Assembly (NCBI GenBank): GCA_030386875.1
Contig: CM059562.1
Location: 69,066,201 to 69,130,200, forward strand
Direction: 5' to 3'
DNA length: 64,000 nucleotides
From: Morinoia aosen
Lineage: Eukaryota > Arthropoda > Malacostraca > Amphipoda > Talitridae
Shown: positions 9,972 through 21,900 of the stretch, piece after piece
Layout of the letters: the number at the start of each line of letters is the position of its first letter
Position numbering within the stretch: position 1 is the stretch's first letter
The notes under the pieces: model-generated
Seen by the model: the letters and a program-made list of their open reading frames with translations, nothing else
The model's database searches: none
Told to the model about the DNA's origin: nothing
Program-made: the position numbers and the translations under genes

Positions 9972-12900
9972 GTAAGTTTTATTATGGCATAGGCCTAAAA
10001 GGGTTTTCAAATTTGCATACCTCAAACATTTCAGTAAGATTATTGTAGCAAATTAGTGAGTTATCTGCAAAGGTTTTATGCTAAGTTGAATTACTCGAGC
10101 AGAATAACATGAAGAGTTATTGATGTTCTTCTGATTTTGAAAAATTAACCCTTGTCTAGTTAAGGTCTTGTGCAACATTACATGCATGTGTAGTTAGCTG
10201 GGTTGTTTGTAGTTAATTTATGAGTATAGCAATAGATTATTAAACCTTGGAACGTTAAACTACAATTTTGTTTGTTCTAATTTCAACAGGCAAATGAGAA
10301 ATAGTTTAGTTAATCATAATGATATAACTTGCCATTGTAGGTTACATTTATGTTTCATAGTAATTGATGAATGTTTATCCTGCTATTAAACTATGCAAAC
10401 TACTATTTTAAAAATTGTATTTAGTTTTTAAATTTAAATTAATTAGGTATTATTTGTTCAGTGGAGTGTTGAAAAGCCACTATGTATTTAGAATTGCACA
10501 ATCTAAATTATCTACTAGCCTATGTCAGGGAAGATAATTGTGCAAATATACACATCGTTTCTTGAAAATGATTTTATTATTTTGAGATATATAAATTTCA
10601 ATAATGGATTTCATCTGGTTGATGAATCTGTTCTCTTATCAAGTCCTAAATTTGGTCAATATTTACTTTAGGTCAGGCAGGCGACCATTATGGGCGCCGC
10701 CATCTTGGATCCGATGTAAACAAGATTGCGGTCATCACCCAAATGGGTGGGTTAGAAGCTTTATTTATAATTTTCGCTATAAGAATTGCGGCTAACCCTC
10801 ACGACCCAACCTCTTTACGTTTGTAATAGGGGGTTAACTACCCTTATTAACTAAATAACGGCGCCGACGCCAACTTCAAAGTACAATTATTCAAAAATAA
10901 CGCATCAGCGAGCAGAAGGTCATTCTTTTGAAAGGTTATTAAATGTGTTTCTTTATTGATTATTTGCCCCCAAATTATTAATTTCCTTGCCTGACAAAAA
11001 ATAAATATTGTCCCTAAATTTAATCTACTGATTAATTAATTTTTTATAATATTCGGTCAATGTTCAGAGTGATGCAATCAAAGGAAATGGGAATTTTATT
11101 CCAAAGAATCACTAAAGGAACCCATTTAAGAACGTTTTACATGAATGACATTCTGCTCTCTGATGCGTTTTTTTAGAATTATTCAACTTTAAAATTGATT
11201 TCCACGTGTCAAAAAAAGCAAGCGCGCCATCCAGAATTTCATTAATAACGGAAGTTAACCCCCTATTACAAACGTAAAGAGGTTGGGTCGTGAGGGGTAG
11301 CCTCAGTTCTTCTGGTGAAAATTATAAATAAAGGTTGAAAGCAACCCATAAAGGTCACAAACAACTGTGTTGACATCTGCTCCATGATAGCGGCGGCCAT
11401 ACCAAGTGGTGCCATCTGTGAGCTGACTGTAAAGGTGAAGGTATTACGTGGCGCCATCTATGAGCTGACTGTAAAGGTGACAACGTAATGACGACTAAAA
11501 AAAAAGTCCAAAGCGTCCAAAACAAATACGAGAAATTGTACGTTAACTTTTTTGTGTTATTAACTGATAACAATATTTCTTATTATTTTATTAACAATTT
11601 CTTTCATTCTTTTATTTCTACGAAGTTCTGGCGAAAACTTTAACACCTCGTGATCCAAACTTTGCCTTTCCTGACCCAACCTGTTCGTACTTTGTGTTCC
11701 ACATTTTGCGTGGGAAAGCCTGTTTTTACTCTGTGTTCCACATTTTGCGCGGGAAAGCGATTTTACGTATAACTTCAAAGCTCTATAATTCAAAAATAAC
11801 GCATCAGAGAGTAGAATGTCATTCGTGTAAAACGTTATTAAATGGGTTCCTTTAGTGATTCTTGAGAAAAAACTTTTCATTTCCTTTGATTGCATCACGC
11901 TGGACATTGACCTAATATTCTAAATGTAATTGCTTTCTGGGCACATTATTTTTACGAAATATTCTCTACATATGGTAAATGTTGAGGATTGTTCGGGAAT
12001 CGACTATCCACTTTTCGAATGCTAAACAAGGTAAATTAGATCGAAATAAAGAAATTTTTTCTATGCACTTTCCGTCGTAAATGATTATTTTACGAATTAT
12101 AGCGGTAGGTTTAGTTTCGTCTTTGTTGACGAATGCGCTCAAATAAACAGCTACTCATTGATTTTTGAATTTTTGTTGCTTGAATCATGGTAATAACATC
12201 AAAATAAACTACTTTTCTTCCATACACTTTTTTTGTCAAATGAATATTTTACGAATTAGCACGGTAGGTTTAGTTTCATCTTTGAAAACAAGAAAACCGG
12301 AAGCGAGACGCCATTGCAGCGTTGCCATTCGCCGAGCCAAATGAATTCCTTCCCGCTTCAAACACTTGAGTTGCGGTAACTAATTCACTGCTATAACTCG
12401 TTAAATACTTATTTACGACGGAAAGTGCATAGAAGAAAACTTGCTTATTTCGACCTAACTATGTTAAGGCACCTAAAAATCAAATATCGATTCTCGAATA
12501 ATCCCCCAACATTAACCCTACATTTTTATGCCCTATAATTTGTGTGAAGAATTATCTCCATTAAATTTTTAAAATTCTTTTATGATATTGGAAATTTCTA
12601 TTGAATATAAATTACAATTTCAGGTACTTCAAAGCCTCAAAACTTTGCCTAATAAAATATTTATGAAAATTTCTACTTTAAATTTTGTCTGGCCATAAGT
12701 GAAATTGAAGCGCCCAATTTTTGTGACTTTATTGTAATCTCTTGAATCTGTATCTAATGATTTCAGTAAATATGCAGCGTTGGTCAGTAATCGATTTTCC
12801 ACTTTTCGGTGCCTAAAAATAGGTAATTAAATCTAAATAAACAATTTCTCTTCTATGTATTTTCCGTCAGAAATGAGTATTTAACGAGTTATGGCGGTAG

Positions 12901-15900
12901 GTTTAGTTTCGTCTTTGATGACGAATGCGCTCGAAGAAATCGCTACTCATTGATTTTTTAATTTTTGTTGCTTGAATCACGGTAATAACATCAAAATGAA
13001 CTTCTTTTCTTTTATACTCTTTTTTCGTCAAATGAGTATTTAACGAGGTATAGCGGTAGGTTTGGTTTCGTCTTTGATGACGATCGGGCTGGAAGCAAGA
13101 CTTCATTGCAGCGTTGCCATACCACGGGATCGATGAATTTCTTTCCGCTTCAAACACACTGGAGTTGCGGTAACTAATTTACTGCTATAACTTGTAAATT
13201 ATTCATTTCCGACGGAAAGTGCATAGAAGAAAACTTGTTTATTTCCGTTTAATTAACTACAATTAGACACCGAAAAGTGGAAAATTGGTTACTGACCAAC
13301 GCTACACATTTACCAATGATTTCAATGTTTCCTGAAGCTGTAGCTAAAACAGTTTGGTGAAAAGGCATTCAATAATTCAAAGACAATAAGACTGTGTTGA
13401 ACTTGTAGGTTAACACGTTAACTGCGATGGTTTAAACTGAAGTTCAATATTCAATTTGAATTTAAAGTCAAATGTGGTAATCAACTTTGAAAATAGCAAA
13501 TATTAACTGGATTCAACGCTTATTTAGCTTTCATTAAGTGTTAATAAAATATCAGTTAGTGACTGCGGGTGGGTAAGCAGCATTATGAAAATTACGTAAG
13601 TGACCACCGGTGGGTCACTTTGCAGGAAATGTGTTAAATATTTAAACATATTTTATTTGTTGTTATTTGAGCTGCTTAAGTTGAAATAAGTATGTGGTAA
13701 ATTGCTCAAGTTCAATTCTTCAAGTTTCTGATTCTTAATTTTTAAAATGTAGTTCAATTTTACGATACCTATTTATTCTATTTTTACTTGTTAGTTATGT
13801 CATTTGTGCAGAATTTTTGAACAACAGTTTTTACAAAAATATTATCTTCACTTTAGTGCCATACCTTCCATACATTTTCTCTTGCTGTTGTTGTAAGCTA
13901 ACATGAGCTTCATCATTTCAGGTTGTGCTCCTGCACCAACTGCATATGATCCTAAAGTTTTGGACAAGCCTCTAGCTGTAACTCTGGACAGGAGTGATAG
14001 ATGGAAGGTAAACAAAGAGGTAAGTCAAGCGGCTTGAACTGTAGTTCTCGAATTTAATTTGTGGCAAAAATGCATTTTAAACATGATTGTAAAAACACAT
14101 TGAAATGTTGTCTTTCTACGTTTTTTATAAAGTATGTGTCATTTTCAAAAAATGTTCCTTAGTCATTAATGTGTTTAAGGATATAAATTTTTATTCTGCC
14201 TTTGCTATAAGTTTTGTAAATTTACATGCAAGTTTATTGATGCTTAGTTCTGTAGAGTATGTCTCTGTCATGCCGTTTAGTAATTAAGGATTGTGCTTAG
14301 TAGTTGTTGAATAGCAGCCATGTTCTCTTTGTGTATGCTGAAGAATTTTGTTGAATTTGCTATTGAAATCATGCTGAAATATGACGCATCCTACATTTTA
14401 GTTGTTTTAACTTGTATTCATATGTTTCATGTTTATATGATTTCTTCTACCAAGAAATTTACTGACAATTACCAAATTTCTTTTGTTTTTGTATTCTCAG
14501 AACATTCCTGCTCCAAATGCTTACAACCCTGTGAAAGGACCTCCTCGCACACCAAGCCGAATTCTGCAACCTAAGCACTCCAAGTCTTTGAATCGTACTG
14601 CCTCCTCTAATGCTCTTAACTTGTCATCCATCAGCAGCTGTTCATCTAATTCTTGCAGTAGTTCTACTTGTAAGAAGGATGGGTTTCTCAAAGTGAGTTT
14701 ACTTTGAGGTTTGATTTTCTATTAATTTCTATATTTGTAAATTCTTACTATGAATATTTACTGCAAAAATAATTAATGAATACTTTACATATGTTGAAAG
14801 CATTCTAAAATATGTTGAATGCATTATTACATGGGAATATGATTGCGACTAATGGTAAATGCATATTAATTTTTGTTACATATAGTGACTACTGGTAAAT
14901 AATAATAATAAAAATGTGAGCCTACTATATTACATATTAAAATAGCAGTCTAGATTAAATTTAAATGTATATGCTAGTTGCAAGGGTTAAAGTAAATTGA
15001 TTTATTTTCCTAAATTGTTTTAAAATAATTTCTACATAAGTGTTGAATTCTCAACTCAATCGCTATTAAGTTAAGCTTGAACTGTAATCATTAGGCAATA
15101 ATTCTCATTTAAATCCTGATTTGAAATTGGTTTAAATTCTGCAGTTTGTTTGCTGTTAATTTGAATGGGAATTTTTCTAAATATCTTTGCATGCTAAGTT
15201 CTGTAGTCAAGTGCAAATTGTTATCCATCCAGCCAACGAACACTCGGCTGACACGTGGAGACAGCGTTAGGAGCAGCAGCACCAAAATTGAGAAGGAAAC
15301 TCTGCTCAAGACCTTGCAGCAAGACAAAGAGGAGCTTCAGAAGATTGTTGCAGAATTGAAGCAAAGGTACCTAGGCCTTATTTTTAAATGTTCTCTTGGT
15401 TATATTGGCAGTGTTCTAGGTTTGAAGTATTCTCTTCTGTGAAGAGGAAGTACTTTTTAAAAATGAATTTTCCATCTTGAACTGATATATGGTCAGCTGT
15501 AATAGTACCTTTACATTTGCTAGTCATTTTCATGCGCAATTTAACAATGATGTCATTCTTCTATAGGCCTAATACACCACAAATTTTGAGTTTCTTAATG
15601 AGGAAGGAAGATTATTTACCATCTGCTCTGAAACCAATTACCTAAGAATTAAAATGGATTCAAGAAAGCAAAATGGGTTAGCTACAACCCACCAAGTTTG
15701 TTTCTAATTTTAAGAATTACTATAGCCTACTTGACAACTGAGAGCTTTAATACTATTTCATAGGTGCGTTTAGCTAATTTACCATCAATTTATGTTGTGT
15801 TTTTTATTGCATTTTGAGTATTCTTTCATTTTCAATGCAGGCTTGCAAGTCTCGAGCAGGAACGGCCCTCTGTGTGCAATGTCAGCGACAAACAAGCCCA

Positions 15901-18900
15901 GACGGAGGATGTTGATGTGGCACCTGCTCACGCTGTGCAAACTGGTGATAATTTTGTTCATTTTGTTGGTGCACAAACTTCATTGAGCTGAATTTCTATT
16001 TTACTTATTGTATTGCTCCTTTATTCATGCCACACAAAGATTGTTGCCTTGAATTTGTGGGTTAGTGTGACACTAGCTTTGTTACCCTGAAATTGCAGGA
16101 CGTAATTTTTGTTACCCTGAAATTGCAGGACGTAATTTTTGTTACCCTGAAATTGCAGGACGTAATTTTTGTTACCCTGAAATTGCAGGACACAATTTTT
16201 GTTATCCTGAAATTGCAGGACACAATTTTTGTTATCCTGAAATTGCAGGACACAATTTTTGTTATCCTGAAATTGCAGGACACAATTTTTGTTATCCTGA
16301 AATTGCAGCACACAATTTTTGTTACCCTGAAATTGCAGCACACAATTTTTGTTACCCTGAAATTGCAGCACACAATTTTTGTTACCCTGAAATTGCAGCA
16401 CACAATTTTTGTTATCCTGAAATTGTAGGACGCTAGTTTCATTGGTCTGAAATTGCAGGATGCTAGTTTCATTGGTCTGAAATTGTGGGACACTGGTTTC
16501 ATTGGTCTGAAATTGTAGAACTCTGGTTTAGAGATGTGACTCAAAAAAAACCATGCCGTTTTTTTAAAAAAAAAACACGTTTTTTATTTACAAAAAAAAA
16601 CGTGGTCAAAAAAATGTGGATATTTTGTTTTTTTTTTAAATATCTTGTCTGAAAATAACTCAGCAAGAAAAAGAACCACATAACATTATTTGTTTTCATG
16701 TCAAATTACAAAATAAAACAGCATACTTCTTAATTGATGGTTTTCCATGGTTTTATGAAATTTTTCATTTTCTGTGGTTTCATGCTTTGATATTTCATTT
16801 ATTTTACAATACATGTGAATGACCTTCAACTCCCAAAATGGTGTGTTATTATAACATATCTTTACTTATGGTCATTGATAGAGATGTGACTAAAAAACCA
16901 TGCTGTTTTTTTTTAAAAAAATGTTATTTATACAAAAATTATGACTAAAAAACATGGATATTAATATATTTATGTGACCTTAAAAATCCAATGCTTTTTT
17001 TTTAAACATTGTTTTTTAACAGAAAAATCTTTACTAAAAAAACATGGCTATTATATTTTATGGGACCAAAAAAATTGTTTTTTTAAAAACATTTAAAAAA
17101 AATCATGATTAAAAAACACGGATGTAAATATCCGGAAAGTTAGTTTTCTTTAATCAAATTGTCTTTAGAAACTTATAAACAAAGAATGCTGTTAATATTG
17201 AAATCATGTTTATTAGAACTGTACTAGGTCTTAGAATAAAATATCTACAAAGAATCTCTTCACTCCATAAAACCTTTCGAAGACCAGCTCCATCCTCAGT
17301 CATTCAGTAAAATTTGGTGAAATAGACAATGAATTTTCACTGTTCCTTTGAAAAACATTTGACTGAATGACTTGCTGAGCATGGAGCTAGTCTCCGAAAG
17401 GTTTTATGGAGTGAATAGGTTCTTTGTGGATATTTTATTCTAAGACCTGGTACGGTTCTAATGGATATTAATATATCTTATGTGACCAAAAAATCCATGC
17501 TGTTTTTTGAAAGTTTTTGTTCAATAAAAGTCATGACTAAAAAACACGGATATTAATATACTTTATTTTACATAAACACCCATGCTGTTTTTTGGAAAAA
17601 CATCTTTTTTACAGAAAAATCATGATTAAAAAATGTGGATATTAATATATTTTATGTGCCAAAAAAAAACCATGCTGGTTTTTTTAAATCATGTTTTCTT
17701 TACCAAAAAAATCATGACTAAAAACATGGATATTAAGGAGACCGCCCCAGGCCCTTGACAGATGCTGTCGATTCCATGGTCATTTTGCATGCTTTTGTTG
17801 TAAAAGGACCCTTAGGTGGTAGACTATTCGTTCCTAAAATTTTATGGCGCTACGGACAATAATTTCCCCCCCCCCCGGGGGGGGGTAAGGCGACCAAATT
17901 TTCTCAATTTTTCCGATTTTGACCCCACATAAAAAGAGAACAAATAGGAAATGGAAAAAAAGCTCAATTTGAGTTTGTTAGAAATGTTTCAAGGATTCTA
18001 AAACGGTCTTTGCTTTTGCTCTAGCATCAAAACTGAAGGAGGAGTTCCATTATGAAATATCAATATTAGTGAAATATCAATATCTGAAAACCAATATGTC
18101 TAATTTTTGCAAAATATAAGGCCTGAATCAAAAAAATGAATAGAATCAATTGTTTATTTTCAAAGGTTACATATCATAGTCAAATTTTATAAGAATCAGA
18201 CTGAAAAAAAAAAATTCATTTTGTTGAAAAAAAAGATGTTTTTTTTTTTGTTTTGAAATCACAATTCACACTTTGAATATGAAGTTATGTATGGAAATTA
18301 TCAAAATAAAAATTAAAACTGCATTCAATTACATCAATTGTTCATTATATTACACTTCAACACAAAATTTTATTTTTTGCTTATACCCAACACTTTGAAT
18401 TTTCAACATTCATCCTGGGACTAGTTCTCAAGTTTTGATGCTAGAACAAATCCAAAGACAGGTTTAGAATCCTTGAAACATTTCTAACAAACTCAAATTC
18501 GGCTTTTTTTCAAATTCGAATTCTTTGAAAAAATATATAGCTCTAAACCCAAAAAAATGTTGCTGATTTTTGAAATATCAAAAATTTTTGAAAAATAGAA
18601 AAAATTTGAATTTCAAAAAAAGCCGAATTTGAGTTTGTTAGAAATGTTTCAAGGGTTCTAAAACTGTCTTTGTTTTTGTTTTACCATCAAAACTGAAGGA
18701 GGAGTTCCAATCTGAAATTTCAATAAAAATATACCAAATACACATTTTTCGTCAATAAAAAAAAAAGTAAGGCCTAAATCGAAAAAATGACAGGAGTAAA
18801 AAAGGTTTACTTTTACAAAATACATATACTGGCCAACTTTCAAACGAATCGGACTAAAAAAGTTGAAAAAGTGGGACGGTCTCCTTAACGACTTTTTGTG

Positions 18901-21900
18901 AAATAAACATGGTTTTTAAAATGTCATGTTTTTTTGGTCAGATAAAATTTAATAACACTCATGTTTTTTTGTAAAACTTTTTTTTTTCAAAAAGCATGGT
19001 TTTTTGGTCACATAAAATAAATTAATATCCATGTTTTTTTTACAGATTAAATTAGTCATTAGTTTTAGCCTCCCTACCCAGCAACAAATGCGATCCAAAG
19101 AGAGGAAGGAAGATTATGAAACAAGATCGAAGTTGAAGAAGACAGTAGTAGGTGCTGAAAAACAGGACAGCAGTGAACCGAAAAAAGGTAGTTCTCAACA
19201 TAACAAAAAACATTTTATTTCAACAAAAAGGAGGCTTACCTAACTCTCAGCATGGGTCCACACATTGTCCCCCTGGGAGCGCTAGTTCCCATAGATACAA
19301 TAATTGTATCCCCCTGAGGGGTGGTGTTTTTTTTTGCAAAGAAGTCGTGACCAAAAAATGAATAATAATAACTTTTTTAATAAAAAAACATGTTTTACGA
19401 AAAACAATGATTTTTTTGGTAACATAAAATATGTTAATATCCATGATGTTAAGACACGATTTTTATGAAAAATACATAGAATAAAACAGCATGGTTTTTT
19501 GGTCGCATAAAATACATTCATATCCAGGTTTTCTTATAGATCATTGTTTGTAAAAAAAACATATTTTTTAAAAACTAGCATGGGGTTTTTTAGATCTCAA
19601 ATATATTTGTTTTTTAGTCCTGATTTTTTAGTACAAAAACATTTTTTTGGTCTCATAAATATATTATTCATGTTTTTTCAGTCATGATTTTTTAGTAAAA
19701 ACATGTTTTCTTTTTAATAAACTGCATGGGGCTTTTTAGGTCACATAAAATATATTGTTTTTTAGTCATGATTCTTTGTAAAAAAAGCATGGTTATATTT
19801 GGTACCAGAAAATATATTAATATTCATTTTTATTAGTCAGATTTTTTGTAAAAAAAACATGTTTTTAAAAAACAGCATATTTTTTGGGCCACCAAAAATA
19901 TAATATCTATGGTTTTTAATCATTTTTTTGTAATGAAAACAAAAAAAGAAACCATAGAGTAAAAGTGGTGGCAGATAACCCACAATTACCTAGAGGAGTC
20001 TAAGAGGTACAGCAGGAGCCACAGAACTTATATTGATGGAGTCAAAATTCAGAGCTTATTATCACTGCAAAGTCTGATTTTTTTGGTCACATAAAAATAA
20101 AATCAGACATAGTAGAGATAGTAAGCTCTGAATTTTGACTCCATCAATATAAGTTCTATGGCTCCTGCTGTTCCTCTTAGACGCCTTCAGGTAATTGCGG
20201 GTTATCTGCCACCACTTTTACTGTATGGTTTCTTTTTGATGTTTTTATAACAATAAAATGACTAAAAAACATGGATATTAATATATTTTAGGTATCCATA
20301 AAAAAAACCAGACATATACTTGACAAAATTTAGGTGTGCAAAAAAAACAAAAAAAAACACATAAAAAACATGTTTTTTTTTTGCAAAAAAAACGCAATCA
20401 AATAAAACCGTTTTTTTTTGCATCACTATTCTGGTTTCATTGGTCTGAAGTTGTGGGACTTTGGTTTTATTGGTCTGAAATTGTGGGACTTTGGTTTCAT
20501 TGGTTTGAAATTGTGGGACTTTGGTTTCATTGGTTTGAAATTGTGGGACTTTGGTTTCATTGTTCTGAAATTGTGGGACTTTGGTTTCATTGGTCTGAAA
20601 TTGTGGGACTTTGGTTTCATTGGTCTGAAATTGTGGGACTTTGGTTTCATTGGTCTGAAATTGTGGAACTTTGGTTTCATTGGTCTGAAATTGTGGGACT
20701 TTGGTTTCATTGGTCTGAAATTGTGGGACTTTGGTTTCATTAATCTGAAATTGTGGGCCTTTGGTTTCATTGGTCTGAAATTGTGGGACTTTGGTTGCAT
20801 TGGTCTGAAATTGTGGGGCACTGGTTTCATTGGTCTGAAATTGTGGGACACTGGTTTCATTGGTCTGAAATTGTGGGACACTGGTTTCATTGGTCTGAAA
20901 TTGTGGGACACTGGTTTCATTGGTCTGAAATTGTGGGACACTGATTTCATTGTTGTGAACTCAGTAGTAGAGTGAAATATCTGTAGCTGAGTTTCACCTC
21001 TACAAATGGTATATAGTACGCATAGGAAGTAGTAACATCTTCAATGAGAAGCTTTCATTCAAATTTGCATTGAGCGTGTACCCATTGGTAGGCACTTGGG
21101 TTTTATGTTACTGTGTACTGCATCTTTCTTGTGCAGAAGAATAGTTTCTTAGTGTACGTTTGCCACCACGATAATGTCATTATTTATACTCTCTAAGGTA
21201 ATATTTATAAATGCTTCACTGGATTAGGAGGCCGATCAGTTTTCAGTGATGGGCAATATTATTATAGACATTTTGAGGGGCAAGTCACTACAGTGACAAA
21301 ATATAGAAATGCGTTTGCTGTGTAGTGTACTGAGTTTCTTGCTGCGTCAAAAGTAAGTGTGCAATCTAAATTGCATGCACACTTTCAAAATTATTTGCAT
21401 TTGAAGTGCATAGCTTACTTGTTGTAGTGTAGCTTTCTACTTTCATGAGTGTAACCTACATGACTTATGTAAGTTTCTCAAATTCAGGTATTGTTAACTT
21501 TGTGTAAATCATTTACTTATATACAGGGTGTTTCAAAACATGAAGTACAAAATTGCACATCAAGTAGAAAATGCTGAAATAAACATTTTTTCTTATGTAA
21601 ATTTTCTGAAAAAATTTGAGTTTTTGAGGTATTAATTGTTTGTTTTAAAGGATGAAATTTAAGGACACAATTACTAGCAATATTTATTTGAATTTACTCT
21701 AAAAAAAATTGTTCAAAATGGGTTACACCTGCATCAATGCACTTTTCAAATCTAACTTAGTCTTACGGCCGCCAGATTTTAGGAAACACGTCTGGTATTT
21801 TGGAAATCTCACCAGGAGCCACAATTCTGACCATGTCTTCTTCAGATTCAATAGGTGTAGCATAAACAAGGCTCTTCATGTGTTCCCCCAAAAAGAAATC

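Larger units (their letters stand above)
16526..20427. repeat. 3.9-kb complex of nested inverted repeats between the two 30-bp minisatellite blocks
   Basis: Left part (16530-17735) repeats GACTAAAAAACATGGATATT, TTATGTGACCAAAAAACCATG and similar phrases. The right part (18893-19960) carries their reverse complements (GGTCACATAAAATATATTAA, CATGTTTTTTAGTCATGATT). The whole thus resembles one giant imperfect palindrome with smaller palindromes inside it at 17212-17470, 17733-18890 and 19945-20235. The ends are also loosely inverted (AGAGATGTGACTC at left, reverse of GTGATGC at right). No transposase was seen. Confidence 0.75.

Noticed and set aside
16081-20955. CRISPR-like regularly spaced repeats
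   Set aside because: There are no unique spacers between repeats and the region is a eukaryotic intron. They are ordinary minisatellites.
16021-20975. Long overlapping ORFs on both strands in the 30-bp arrays (up to 185 codons)
   Set aside because: The unit length is a multiple of three and the unit has no stop, so ORFs arise automatically in several frames. No splice or start context and no codon-level conservation.
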